DNA of 64,000 nt from positions 1 through 64,000 of the forward strand of contig CACXAQ010000002.1 in assembly GCA_902765595.1 (NCBI GenBank), written 5' to 3'. Shown here piece after piece: positions 32,053 to 40,762 of this stretch. Below the pieces are notes generated by a model. The model was not told the origin of the DNA. It did not search any database and saw nothing but the letters and a program-made list of their open reading frames with translations. The position numbers and the translations under genes were made by a program. This stretch comes from Oscillospiraceae bacterium. Lineage in GTDB: Bacteria; Bacillota; Clostridia; Oscillospirales; Oscillospiraceae. Positions within the stretch are counted from its first letter, which is position 1, and each line of letters starts with the position of its first letter.

Positions 32053-32874
32053 ATGAAAAAGATCATGACCCTGCTTTTGACCCTGGCTCTGGTGCTGGCG
32101 CTCTGCGCCTGCGGACAGAGCGGCACCATCGCCCCGGCCCAGGAGAGCCAGGAACCCGCCGCCGCGCCCGCCGAGGAACCCGCGGAAGAGCCCGCCGAGG
32201 ATCCCGCTGAGGAGCCGGCTGAGGAGCCCGCCGGGGAGCCTGCCGAGGAGCCCGCCGAGGAACCTGCCGAGGAGCCCGCCGAGGAGCCGGCCGAAGAGCC
32301 TGCGGAAGAGCCCGTCGAGGAAGACCTGCCCCGCGGCACCGTCACCGAGATCGAAAACGGCGCCCGCTATGAGAACAGCTACCTGGGCTTTGCCTGCGAG
32401 CTGGACGGCAACTGGTACATCTACAACGAGGAAGAGCTGGCTCAGACTGCGGGGATCGCGGCGGATCGGTATGAAGGCACCGATTATGAGGAACTTCTGA
32501 AGAACACCTCGGTCTTCTGTGACTTCTTCGGCGCCCGGACGGACGGCATGGCTACCATCAACGTGAACTTCTCTTTTGCCGGCCCGGCGGCCCAGCTGAT
32601 CAATATGGATCAGTATCTGGAGGCCATGATCCCGCAGCTCGTGAGCGTGGTGGAAGCGGGCGGCATGACCGACGTGAGCATTGAGAAGAACACCGTGACC
32701 TTCGCCGGCAGCGAGCGCGCGGGCCTGCTGATCCACGCCAAGACCCAGGGCATCGACTACTATGCCCAGCAGATCTACACCGTGGTCGGCCCCCGGATCT
32801 CCACCCTGACCCTGGGCACCTTCGTGGAAGACAACACCGCGGATCTGGTGGCGCTGTTCCAGCCCCTCGACTGA
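32053..32874 (+). CDS. Lipoprotein with EEPA repeats
   Basis: A 273-residue protein. It has a signal peptide MKKIMTLLLTLALVLALCAC with lipobox LCAC, then a low-complexity Ala/Glu/Pro linker of EEPA units (residues ~36-90), then a folded domain of ~180 residues (YLGFACELDGNWYIYNEEELA to the end). The linker probably spans the cell wall. The domain is shared with the next gene (YYAQQIYTVVGPRISTLTL versus YYCQQIVIGCGKYIVTVTL), so the two are paralogs. I do not recognise the domain. The ATG follows AAGGAGGAACAAAG. Position after the sigma operon hints at a stress or envelope role. Confidence 0.82.
   Translation: MKKIMTLLLTLALVLALCACGQSGTIAPAQESQEPAAAPAEEPAEEPAEDPAEEPAEEPAGEPAEEPAEEPAEEPAEEPAEEPAEEPVEEDLPRGTVTEIENGARYENSYLGFACELDGNWYIYNEEELAQTAGIAADRYEGTDYEELLKNTSVFCDFFGARTDGMATINVNFSFAGPAAQLINMDQYLEAMIPQLVSVVEAGGMTDVSIEKNTVTFAGSERAGLLIHAKTQGIDYYAQQIYTVVGPRISTLTLGTFVEDNTADLVALFQPLD
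32169..32322 (+). repeat. 12-bp coding repeat (EEPA units)
   Basis: About a dozen imperfect copies of GAGGAGCCCGCC and synonymous variants encode Glu-Glu-Pro-Ala. Such a tract is prone to copy-number change, altering linker length. Confidence 0.85.
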
Positions 32875-32937
32875 GAATCGACACGCAACAGAAAGAGCGG
32901 CACGCTCGTGCCTGACAGACAGGAAAGGACGAATCCC

Positions 32938-33630
32938 ATGAAGAGGTCACTTCTTGCCCTGCTGCTGGCCGCACTGCTGCTGGCCGGCTGCACGGGAAAC
33001 GCGGCCCAGGCCCAGACGGAAGCGCCAACGGCGGAACCTGCAGAAGAACCACTCCCGCCAGAAACCACGGATGAGCCGCTCCCGGCCGAGACCGCCGAGG
33101 AACAGCTCCCCTTGGATCCCGAGCTACCCATAGGCGAGCTCAGCAAAGCAGATGCAACATATTATGTAAACCAAAAGCTTGCTATTGGCTGCACGCTGAA
33201 CGATGAATGGTTCGTGATCCCGGGCGAGGATCCGCGGGAGAGCGCAGCTGACGGTCATATTCAGTTTATCGACATGGCTGCGCAGCGCAGGGATCTTTCT
33301 GCCGGACTGAATGTCCTGATAGACGATGTCTCCATGAACGGAGAGGTCATGGAAACCCCGGAGGAGTACCGGGATCTGAGCATCCCGGATCTGGTGCAGA
33401 TGGCCGAGGGAAGTGGAATGAAGGATGTCCATGCAGAGGCGAATGTCTTTTCCCTTGCCGGGCAGGAGTATCCGGGGATCCGCTTTACCTGCACGATGCC
33501 CCATGAGGATTATTACTGCCAGCAAATCGTGATCGGCTGCGGCAAGTATATCGTTACGGTCACACTGAGCACCTATGACACCGACGGGCTGGAAGAGCTG
33601 GCAAAGATGTTTTACCCCTTGGAGCCGTAG
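32938..33630 (+). CDS. Lipoprotein, paralog of the upstream EEPA-linker lipoprotein
   Basis: A 230-residue protein with signal MKRSLLALLLAALLLAGC (lipobox LAGC), a shorter acidic Pro/Glu linker (PAEEPLPPETTDEPLP), and the same C-terminal domain as its neighbour: YYVNQKLAIGCTLNDEWFV, then LNVLIDDVSMN and ITVTL-like strands. The start 32938 is chosen by the signal peptide and an AGGAAAGG site; the frame upstream adds ten residues before the signal. It is 63 bases after its paralog and presumably shares its transcript. Confidence 0.82.
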   Translation: MKRSLLALLLAALLLAGCTGNAAQAQTEAPTAEPAEEPLPPETTDEPLPAETAEEQLPLDPELPIGELSKADATYYVNQKLAIGCTLNDEWFVIPGEDPRESAADGHIQFIDMAAQRRDLSAGLNVLIDDVSMNGEVMETPEEYRDLSIPDLVQMAEGSGMKDVHAEANVFSLAGQEYPGIRFTCTMPHEDYYCQQIVIGCGKYIVTVTLSTYDTDGLEELAKMFYPLEP

Positions 33631-33712
33631 GAGGAACCCGCGGCAGTGATCGGGACAACGCTCCCCACAGGGGAGACAGAGGCCGCCGCGCCAGAGGAAT
33701 GAATATCATAGA

Positions 33713-33752
33713 GAAAGAGACCATCCGTTACGGATGGTCTCTTCCTCTTTTG
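33713..33752. terminator. Bidirectional terminator between lipoprotein operon and ridA
   Basis: AGAGACCATCCG-TTA-CGGATGGTCTCT with T-rich sequence on the + side and AAAGAGA on the other. It separates convergent genes. Confidence 0.85.
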
Positions 33753-33762
33753 CGGCGCAGTC

Positions 33763-34134
33763 TTACAGCTCCGCGATGACCTCGCACTCCAGCAGCACGT
33801 CCTTGGGAAGTCTGGCGACCTCCACGCAGGAGCGGGCGGGGAAGGGCTCGGTGAAGTACTGGGCGTAGATGGCGTTAATGGCGCCGAAATCGTTCATGTT
33901 CTTGATGAAGACGGTGGTCTTCACGGTCTTCGAGAGGTCGGACCCGGCGGCCTTCAGCAGCTCGCCCAGGTTTTTGAAGACCTGATGGGCCTGGGCCTCC
34001 AGCCCCTCGGCCAGCGCGCCGGTCTCGGGGATGATGGGGATCTGACCGGAGGTGTAGACCAGATTGCCCACGATCTGGGCCTGAGAATAGGGGCCGATGG
34101 CGGCAGGGGCCTTGTTGGTAGAAACAGCTTTCAT
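33763..34134 (-). CDS. ridA: RidA family enamine/imine deaminase
   Basis: A 123-residue YjgF/RidA protein: APAAIGPYSQAQIVGNLVYTSGQI at the start, TVKTTVFIKNMNDF in the middle and the active-site Arg in PARSCVEVARLPKDVLLECEVIA. RidA hydrolyses reactive 2-aminoacrylate and related imines released by PLP enzymes such as threonine dehydratase. The start at 34134 follows GGAAAGGAGATTTGAA; the longer frame runs into a repeat. It lies directly downstream of ilvA, a telling functional pair. Confidence 0.93.
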   Translation of the reverse strand: MKAVSTNKAPAAIGPYSQAQIVGNLVYTSGQIPIIPETGALAEGLEAQAHQVFKNLGELLKAAGSDLSKTVKTTVFIKNMNDFGAINAIYAQYFTEPFPARSCVEVARLPKDVLLECEVIAEL

Positions 34135-34154
34135 TTCAAATCTCCTTTCCATAT

Positions 34155-34208
34155 AGGCTCCCCTGCCTAAGGGGAGCTGGCACGGCGCAAGCCGTGACTG
34201 AGGGGTTT
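34155..34208. repeat. Dispersed palindromic repeat between ilvA and ridA
   Basis: Two adjacent dyads: CTCCCCTGCCTAAGGGGAG and CACGGCGCAAGCCGTG, followed by ACTGAGGGG. This is a familiar intergenic repeat type in gut Firmicutes. It lies in the 91-base gap inside the ilvA-ridA unit. Confidence 0.65.
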
Positions 34209-34225
34209 TCACGTTTAATTGGGGA

Positions 34226-35440
34226 TTACTCCGCTTCCACTTCCACCTCGACGCCGGTGGCGGCAATGGCCTCGATCACGGCCTTGCCGTGCTCCTCGCC
34301 GCCCACCTCGCAGCTCACGTGGACGCTGGTCTGGCCGGGATTCAGGCGGCGGTAGAGCTGGTCATGGTAGATGGAAAGCACGTTGGCGCGGCGATCCGCC
34401 AGGATGTTCAGCAGCTGCACCAGGCTGCCCGGACGGTCAGCCAGGGTGGCCACGAACTTGAGCCGGCGGTTGCGCGCCACAAGGCCCTGCTCAATGATAC
34501 TCTGCAGGAAGCTCACATCCACGTTGCCGCCGGACATGAGGCAGACCACCCGCTTGCCCTTCACGTCGATCTTGCCGCTGAGCACGGCGGCCAGAGGCGT
34601 GGCGCCGGCGGGCTCCACGATCTGCTTGCAGCGCTCCATCAGCAGCAGGATGGCGTTGGCAATCTCCTTCTCGGAGACGGTGACCACGCCGGCGGCGTAC
34701 TTGTTGATGAGATCCACGGTGATGTCGCCGGGTACCTTGACGGCGATACCGTCGGCAATGGTGGCGGCGGTCTCAGTGGTGACCAGCTTCTTCTGCTGAA
34801 AGCTTAGGGCGATGGCGGGGGCGCCCTCGGCCTGGACGCCGTAGACCTTTACCCGGGGGTTCAGCAGGTTCGCGGCCACGGCCATGCCGGCCAGCAGTCC
34901 GCCGCCGCCCGCCGGGACGATGATGATGTCCGCCGTGGGCAGGTCGCCCAGGATCTCCAGGGCCAGAGTGCCCTGACCGGCAATGACCTCCAGGTCGTTA
35001 TAGGGATGAAGGAACTTGGCCCCCTCTTCCTCGCAGATGCGCAGGGCTTCGTTATAGGCGTCGTCATAGCAGGAGCCGGTGAGCACCACCTTGGCGCCGT
35101 AGCCCTCGGTGGCCTGGACCTTGGCGATGGGCGCGGCCTTGGGCATGACGATGGTGGCGGGGATGCCGAAACGGCTGGAGGCGTAGGCCACGCCCTGGGC
35201 GTGGTTGCCGGCGGAAGACGCCACCACGGGGCAGCGCTCGCCCCGCTCGATCATGCAGGCGATCTTGTTGCTGGCGCCGCGGATCTTAAAGGAGCCGGTC
35301 TTCTGGCGGTTTTCGCATTTGAGATAAATCTGGCCGCCGGTGGAGCGGGAGAAGGTGGAGGACAGGTCCAGCTCGGTGTGGTGCAGAATGGGCTTGAGCC
35401 GTTCTGCCGCACGCTCAAAATCATGCAGTTCCAATTCCAT
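34226..35440 (-). CDS. ilvA: Threonine ammonia-lyase (threonine dehydratase) with ACT domain
   Basis: A 404-residue PLP enzyme. The Schiff-base Lys is in TGSFKIRGA, the cofactor cradle is SSAGNHAQGVA, and the glycine loop is VPAGGGGLLAGMA. Residues ~325-404 form one ACT regulatory domain (FVATLADRPGSLVQLLNIL). It deaminates threonine to 2-oxobutanoate for isoleucine synthesis or catabolism. One ACT-like domain and this length fit the shorter catabolic or branched form. The ATG follows CGGAGGGAATCAA. RidA downstream would clear the imine it releases. Confidence 0.94.
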   Translation of the reverse strand: MELELHDFERAAERLKPILHHTELDLSSTFSRSTGGQIYLKCENRQKTGSFKIRGASNKIACMIERGERCPVVASSAGNHAQGVAYASSRFGIPATIVMPKAAPIAKVQATEGYGAKVVLTGSCYDDAYNEALRICEEEGAKFLHPYNDLEVIAGQGTLALEILGDLPTADIIIVPAGGGGLLAGMAVAANLLNPRVKVYGVQAEGAPAIALSFQQKKLVTTETAATIADGIAVKVPGDITVDLINKYAAGVVTVSEKEIANAILLLMERCKQIVEPAGATPLAAVLSGKIDVKGKRVVCLMSGGNVDVSFLQSIIEQGLVARNRRLKFVATLADRPGSLVQLLNILADRRANVLSIYHDQLYRRLNPGQTSVHVSCEVGGEEHGKAVIEAIAATGVEVEVEAE

Positions 35441-35485
35441 TTGATTCCCTCCGATCGGATGATTCCGTATGCATTGGCTGTGTAC

Positions 35486-35514
35486 ATTTTATACCTCTTG
35501 CTGTAAGATTGCAA
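35486..35514 (-). promoter_or_regulatory. Promoter of ilvA-ridA
   Basis: On the minus strand: TTGCAA, 17-base spacer, TAAAAT. Confidence 0.6.
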
Positions 35515-35614
35515 TTGGGAATCGTAAAATGCGGATAAAAAAGCGCGGGCGGGGTCTGCCGGGCTGACGCCGCTCATAAGATAGACGGAAGAATCATCGG
35601 GAGGAGTGGAGCGT

Positions 35615-36616
35615 ATGAAAAACTTGAGGATCGGGATCCTGGGCGCCACCGGCGCGGTAGGACAGGAGATGCGAAAGATCCTGGAGGAATACCAAGTGCC
35701 GGTGGAGGAGCTGCGCCTGCTTGCCAGCCGCCGCTCGGCAGGGGAGAAGCTCCGGTTTTGCGGGGAAGCGATCCCGGTGCAGGAGACCCGGAAGGAGAGC
35801 TTCCGGGGACTGGACTATGTCCTGGGCGCGGTGGAGAGCGACCGCTCCCGCCTCTATGCCCCGGCCATCCGGGCGTCAGGGGCCGTATACGTCGACAACA
35901 GCTCCGCCTTCCGTCTGGACCCGGAGGTGCCGCTGGTGGTGCCGGAAATAAACGGCGCCGACGCCTTTTCCCACCACGGGATCGTGGCAAACCCCAACTG
36001 CTCCACCGTCATCAGCCTGATGGCCGCGGCGGGGATCCACCGCCTTTCGCCCATCGAGAGCATGGTGGCGAGCACCTACCAGGCGGTATCCGGCGCGGGC
36101 CAACAGGGCCTGGAGGAGCTGGAGGGGCAGATGCGGGCCCTGGCCGCGGGAGAGAGACCTGTGCGCCGCATTTTTCCCGCCCAGATCGCCCTGAACGTGA
36201 TCCCCTGCATCGGGGCCGGGACGGAGAACGGCTACACCGACGAGGAGATGAAGCTGCAGAACGAGGGACGGCGGATCCTCCATGCGCCTCAGCTTCTTGT
36301 GAGCTGCACCTGCGTGCGGGTGCCGGTGCTGCGCTCCCACTCCATCTCCCTGACGCTCCGCACCCGGGAGAGGCTGGAGCTGGAGCTGGTCCGGGAGGCC
36401 GTGGCGTCCTTCCCCGGCTGCCGTCTGGCGGAGGACCTGGAGGGACGGGACTATCCCACGCCTCTGGACAGCTCCGACCAGGACCTGGTCTGGGTGGGCC
36501 GCATCCGGCGGGACCTGACGGCGGAGAACGGGATCTCTCTCTGGTGCTGCGGCGACCAGGTCCGCAAGGGCGCGGCGGCCAACGCCGTGCAGATCCTGCG
36601 GCTCCTGGCAAATTGA
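35615..36616 (+). CDS. asd: Aspartate-semialdehyde dehydrogenase
   Basis: A 333-residue enzyme: N-terminal NADP fold IGILGATGAVGQEMRKIL, catalytic Cys in VANPNCSTVISLM, STYQAVSGAGQQGLEEL and the active His segment VRVPVLRSHS. It reduces aspartyl phosphate to the semialdehyde in lysine, threonine and methionine synthesis. The ATG at 35615 follows GGGAGGAGTGGAGCGT; a GTG 9 bases upstream overlaps the binding site. Divergent from ilvA, whose substrate threonine derives from this pathway. Confidence 0.95.
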   Translation: MKNLRIGILGATGAVGQEMRKILEEYQVPVEELRLLASRRSAGEKLRFCGEAIPVQETRKESFRGLDYVLGAVESDRSRLYAPAIRASGAVYVDNSSAFRLDPEVPLVVPEINGADAFSHHGIVANPNCSTVISLMAAAGIHRLSPIESMVASTYQAVSGAGQQGLEELEGQMRALAAGERPVRRIFPAQIALNVIPCIGAGTENGYTDEEMKLQNEGRRILHAPQLLVSCTCVRVPVLRSHSISLTLRTRERLELELVREAVASFPGCRLAEDLEGRDYPTPLDSSDQDLVWVGRIRRDLTAENGISLWCCGDQVRKGAAANAVQILRLLAN

Positions 36617-36650
36617 GGGAAGAGCGGAGAAATCCGCTCTTTCCTTTTGC
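36617..36650 (+). terminator. Terminator of asd
   Basis: GGAAGAGCGGA / TCCGCTCTTTCC with an AAA loop, then TTTTGC. Confidence 0.85.
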
Positions 36651-36709
36651 ATCTCTCTATGCTATACTGGATTTTGCGGCTGAAAAACTACGATTTTTAG
36701 GGTAAAATC

Positions 36710-38551
36710 ATGGAAACCGAAACGAAAAAGAAGACAAAAGAAGAAAAAAGCTTCCAGCGGAAGCTGCTGTGGCGCTTTCTCAAGGGCAGCAAGCTGTTTT
36801 TCATCATCAGCATGCTGACCGCGGCGGTGGCTGCCCTGGCGGACATGGTCAGCCCCCAGATCATCCGCATGGCGGTGGATAACGCCCTGGGCGGGAAGGA
36901 GGCAGACCTCCCGGCCTATGTGCAGGCCCTGGTGGACCGCTTCGGCGGCTTTTCCTACCTGGGCGAGCACATCTGGATCATGGCGGTGGCCATCCTGATC
37001 GTGGCGGGGGTGAAGGTCCTGGCCCAGTACTGCTTCCGGGTGTACAACACCAAGGGGGCCGAGACCCTGACCAAGACCATGCGGGATCAGCTCTTCGGCC
37101 ATATCGAGCGCCTGCCCTACGCCTGGCACGCCAGGCACCGCACTGGTGACATCATCCAGCGCTGCACTTCGGATATCGACACCATGAAGCGCTTCGTGTC
37201 CGAGCAGATGACCTCCATCTTCCGCATCCTGGTGCTGCTGGCCCTGTCTCTGGGCTTCATGATCTCCATGAACTGGAAGCTGACGCTGATCGCCATGGCG
37301 CCGGTGCCCTGGATCATCCTGCGCTCCTTCTACTTCCACAAGAAGATCGGCGCGGCCTTCCTGGACTGCGACGAGAACGAGGGCAAGCTCTCCGCCATGG
37401 CCCAGGAGAATCTGACCGGCGTGCGGGTGGTCCGGGCCTTCGGCCGGGAGCGCTATGAAAAGGACCGCTTTGAGGCCCAGAACGAATATTACACCAGCCT
37501 CTGGATGAAGCTGGCCCGGCCCATGTCCCGCTTCTGGAGCGTGAGCGACGTGCTCTCCGGCATCCAGATCATGCTGATCGTGGTCTTCGGCTCGGTGTAC
37601 TGCATCCGGGGCGAGATGCTGCCGGGGGCCTACATCGCCTTTCTCTCCTACGGGGCCATCATGACCTGGCCAATCCGCATGCTGGGCCGTATGATCTCCG
37701 AAATGAGCAAGGCCGGCGTCTCCATCGACCGGGTGGCCTACATCATGGAGGCGGAGGAGGAGCAGGAGCACGGGCTGGCCCTGGCGGCCCCCATGGACCG
37801 GGACATCGCCTTCGAGCACGTGAGCTTCGGCTACGAGGGCAGCCCCGAGATCCTCCACGACGTGAGCTTCACCATGCAGGCCGGCACCACCCTGGGCATC
37901 CTGGGCGGCACCGGCAGCGGCAAGAGCACCATGATGCTCCTGCTGGACAAGCTCTACGAGCTGCCGGAGGGCGGCGGGCGCATCACCATCGGCGGCGTGG
38001 ACGTGAAGGACATCGAGACGGGCCATCTGCGCAAAAACATCGCCATGGTGCTGCAGGAGCCCTATCTCTTCTCCCGCAGCATCGCGGAGAATATCGGCAT
38101 CACCGAGCAGGACATGCCCATGGAGCGGATCCGGGAGGCGGCCAGCGCCGCGTGTCTGGACGAGACGGTGGAGAGCTTCCAGAAGGGCTACGACACCTTC
38201 GTGGGCGAGCGGGGCGTGACCCTCTCCGGCGGTCAGAAGCAGCGGGCGGCCATCGCCCGGGCCCTGACCCAGAAGGCCCCCATCATGATCCTTGACGACT
38301 CTCTCTCCGCTGTGGACACCGAGACCGACGCCAGGATCCGCGGCGCGCTGGAGGCACGCTTCGGCAGCGCCAGCATCCTGCTCATCTCCCACCGCATCAC
38401 CACCCTCTCCAAGGCGGACAAGATCCTGGTGCTGGACCACGGGCGCATCGTGGAGCAGGGCAGCCATGACGAGCTGCGGCAGGCCGGCGGCATCTATCAG
38501 AAGATCTGCGAGATCCAATCCGGCTCCGCGGAGGAGGTGGCAACGGCATGA
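36710..38551 (+). CDS. ABC exporter half-transporter, subunit 1 (degenerate catalytic Glu)
   Basis: A 613-residue protein fusing a six-helix ABC type 1 membrane domain to an ATPase. Walker A is GGTGSGKST, the signature LSGGQKQR is canonical, and Walker B reads IMILDDS, with Asp where the catalytic Glu normally stands. An N-terminal KKKTKEEKS stretch precedes helix 1. The ATGA overlap with the next gene and complementary defects point to a heterodimeric exporter of the BmrCD or TM287/288 type, for drugs, lipids or peptides. The substrate is not deducible. Confidence 0.92.
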   Translation: METETKKKTKEEKSFQRKLLWRFLKGSKLFFIISMLTAAVAALADMVSPQIIRMAVDNALGGKEADLPAYVQALVDRFGGFSYLGEHIWIMAVAILIVAGVKVLAQYCFRVYNTKGAETLTKTMRDQLFGHIERLPYAWHARHRTGDIIQRCTSDIDTMKRFVSEQMTSIFRILVLLALSLGFMISMNWKLTLIAMAPVPWIILRSFYFHKKIGAAFLDCDENEGKLSAMAQENLTGVRVVRAFGRERYEKDRFEAQNEYYTSLWMKLARPMSRFWSVSDVLSGIQIMLIVVFGSVYCIRGEMLPGAYIAFLSYGAIMTWPIRMLGRMISEMSKAGVSIDRVAYIMEAEEEQEHGLALAAPMDRDIAFEHVSFGYEGSPEILHDVSFTMQAGTTLGILGGTGSGKSTMMLLLDKLYELPEGGGRITIGGVDVKDIETGHLRKNIAMVLQEPYLFSRSIAENIGITEQDMPMERIREAASAACLDETVESFQKGYDTFVGERGVTLSGGQKQRAAIARALTQKAPIMILDDSLSAVDTETDARIRGALEARFGSASILLISHRITTLSKADKILVLDHGRIVEQGSHDELRQAGGIYQKICEIQSGSAEEVATA

Positions 38552-40359
38552 AACAGGAAACCTCCAAGCAGAATAATCTGAAATTCTTCGGCATCGGGAA
38601 AGTGATCCCGTACCTGAAAAAGTACAGAAAGGCCATGCTGGGCCTGGTGCTGGGAAGCCTGGTGGGGAGTCTGGTGGACATCGGCGTCCCCCTCTTCCAG
38701 CGCTATGCCCTGAACCACTTCATCGGCGAGGGCACCCTGGACACCATCGTCTGGTTCGTGCTGCTCTACCTGCTGCTGATCTGCGGCGGGGCCCTGGTGA
38801 GCTATTACTCCACCATGTGCAGCATGCAGGTGGAGGTGGGCGTGGACCGGGACCTGCGCAACCGGGCTTTCTCCCATCTGCAGACCCTGTCCTTCTCCTA
38901 CTACAACCAGAACAGCGTGGGCTACATCCACTCCCGCGTCATGTCCGATACCCAGCGCATCGGGGGCCTGGTCTCCTGGACGCTGCTGGACAGCATCTGG
39001 CAGGGGGGCTACGTGGTGGGCGCCGTGGTGGTGATGCTGGTCATCAACCTGCGCCTGGCCCTGCTTGTCATCGCGGTGCTGCCGCTGACGGTGCTGCTCT
39101 TCTCCCTGTTTCAGCGCAAGCTGACCCGGGCCAACCGGGAGATCCGGGAGCTGAACTCCCAGATCACCGGCAACTTCAACGAGGGCATCACCGGCGCGCG
39201 CACCATCAAGACCCTGGTCATCGAGAAGAAGATGGAGCGCTCCTTTGTGGCGGATACCGCAACCATGCGCCGCAAGAGCGTGGGCGCGGCCCGGCTCCGG
39301 GGCTTCTTCGCCGTGACCATGAACTTTGCCTCCTCCCTGGCCCTGGCCATCGTCCTGTGGAAGGGCGGCGTCATCGCCAAGACCCAGATCGGCACCTTCT
39401 CCATGTTCATGTCCTATGCCCAGGGCATGATGGAGCCGGTGCGCTGGCTGGTGGACGCTATCTCCGACCTGATCACCACCCAGGTGAACATCGAGCGGCT
39501 GAGCAGGCTCCTGGAGACGAAGCCCGACGTGCGGGACAGCGACGCGGTCATCGCCCTCTACGGCGACAGCTTTGAGCCCAAGCGGGAAAACTGGGAAGCA
39601 CTGCGGGGCGACATCCGCTTTGAGGACGTGAGCTTCCAGTACCCGGACGGGGACGAGAAGATCCTGGAGCACTTCGACCTGGACATCCCCTTCGGCACGA
39701 ACGTGGCCATCGTGGGGGAGACGGGCGCGGGCAAGTCCACCCTGGCAAACCTGATCTGCCGCTTCTACGAGCCCACCGAGGGCCGGGTGCTCATCGACGG
39801 GCGGGACGCCCGGGAGCGGTCCCAGCTCTGGCTTCACTCCGCCATCGGCTACGTGCTGCAGACGCCGCACCTGTTCTCCGGCACCGTGCGGGAAAACCTG
39901 CTCTACGGCAATCCCAACGCCACGCAGGAGCAGATCGACCGGGCGCTGGAGCTTGTCAGCGCCACCGACGTGGTGGCGAAGCTGGAAAAGGGCCTGGATA
40001 CGGACGTGGGCGAGGGGGGCGACATGCTCTCCACCGGCGAGAAGCAGCTCATTTCCTTTGCCCGGGCCATCCTGGCCGATCCCCGGATCCTGGTGCTGGA
40101 CGAGGCCACCGCTTCGGTGGACACCATCACCGAGCAGAAGATCCAGGCCGCCATCGACACCATCATCCGCGGCCGCACCTCCATCGTCATCGCCCACCGG
40201 CTCTCCACCGTGCGCAACGCCGACGTGATCCTGGTGGTGAAGGACGGCAAGATCGTGGAACGGGGCCGCCATGAGGAGCTGATGCGCGCCCGCGGCACCT
40301 ACTACCGGCTCTACACCCGCCAGTACGAGGACGAGGCCACCAGCTCTCTCCTGGGCTGA
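38548..40359 (+). CDS. ABC exporter half-transporter, subunit 2
   Basis: A 603-residue partner with the same layout. Walker A is GETGAGKST, Walker B VLVLDEATASVD has the catalytic Glu, but the signature is LSTGEKQL, a departure from LSGGQ. Combined with subunit 1 (good signature, no catalytic Glu) this leaves one consensus and one degenerate ATP site: the good signature of subunit 1 faces the Walker B of subunit 2. It is last in the operon. Downstream lies an AATTC-rich repeat and then tRNA-Leu. Confidence 0.92.
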   Translation: MKQETSKQNNLKFFGIGKVIPYLKKYRKAMLGLVLGSLVGSLVDIGVPLFQRYALNHFIGEGTLDTIVWFVLLYLLLICGGALVSYYSTMCSMQVEVGVDRDLRNRAFSHLQTLSFSYYNQNSVGYIHSRVMSDTQRIGGLVSWTLLDSIWQGGYVVGAVVVMLVINLRLALLVIAVLPLTVLLFSLFQRKLTRANREIRELNSQITGNFNEGITGARTIKTLVIEKKMERSFVADTATMRRKSVGAARLRGFFAVTMNFASSLALAIVLWKGGVIAKTQIGTFSMFMSYAQGMMEPVRWLVDAISDLITTQVNIERLSRLLETKPDVRDSDAVIALYGDSFEPKRENWEALRGDIRFEDVSFQYPDGDEKILEHFDLDIPFGTNVAIVGETGAGKSTLANLICRFYEPTEGRVLIDGRDARERSQLWLHSAIGYVLQTPHLFSGTVRENLLYGNPNATQEQIDRALELVSATDVVAKLEKGLDTDVGEGGDMLSTGEKQLISFARAILADPRILVLDEATASVDTITEQKIQAAIDTIIRGRTSIVIAHRLSTVRNADVILVVKDGKIVERGRHEELMRARGTYYRLYTRQYEDEATSSLLG

Positions 40360-40362
40360 GAA

Positions 40363-40440
40363 CAATTCGGAATTCGGGATTCGGAATGCGGAATTGCATA
40401 ACCCAAAGCTTCAAGCCGCTATTCTGAATTCCGAATTCTT
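40363..40440. repeat. AATTC-rich inverted repeat
   Basis: CAATTCGGAATTCGGGATTC on the left and CTGAATTCCGAATTCTTG on the right are inverted copies around 40 bases. It looks like a small palindromic element. Positioned between the ABC operon and the tRNA promoter. Confidence 0.55.
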
Positions 40441-40450
40441 GAAATAACTC

Positions 40451-40478
40451 TTGACAAACGCTGTTTCTCTGCTATAAT
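40451..40478 (+). promoter_or_regulatory. Promoter of tRNA-Leu
   Basis: TTGACA, 16-base spacer, TATAAT, 72 bases ahead of the tRNA. Confidence 0.85.
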
Positions 40479-40550
40479 AGCTTCTGCCTTAAATGTGGCA
40501 AGCCAAAATGGTGTGATCGGCTTTCAATGGAGTTGGAGCACCGGCTGTAT

Positions 40551-40635
40551 GCGAGAGTGCTGGAACAGGTAGACAGGCACGTTTGAGGGGCGTGTGTCAA
40601 CCGACGTGGGAGTTCAAGTCTCCTCTCTCGCACCA
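40551..40635 (+). tRNA. tRNA-Leu (anticodon GAG), CCA encoded
   Basis: Acceptor arms GCGAGAG / CTCTCGC plus A and encoded CCA. The anticodon arm CACGT-TTGAGGG-GCGTG gives anticodon GAG for CUC codons. A long variable arm (TGTCAACCGACGTG region) is typical of tRNA-Leu, and the T arm contains GGAGTTCAAGTCTCC. It is followed by a hairpin with T tract. Confidence 0.93.
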
Positions 40636-40636
40636 T

Positions 40637-40676
40637 TAGGGGACTTTGATTGCAATGCGGTCAAGGTCCCTTTTCT
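40637..40676 (+). terminator. Terminator of tRNA-Leu
   Basis: AGGGGACTTTGAT pairs with GTCAAGGTCCCTTTT around GCAATGCG, ending in a T tract. Confidence 0.75.
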
Positions 40677-40762
40677 ATTACCCTGAAAGCAAGATGAAAT
40701 GTCAAAGGAAATAGCCTTCTCTGACAAACGCGGAGAGATATTCTTTTTGGGGGATAAGTCGA

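Noticed and set aside
36710..40359. Bacteriocin or lantibiotic export system
   Set aside because: No precursor peptide, peptidase C39 domain or modification enzyme lies near the ABC exporter.
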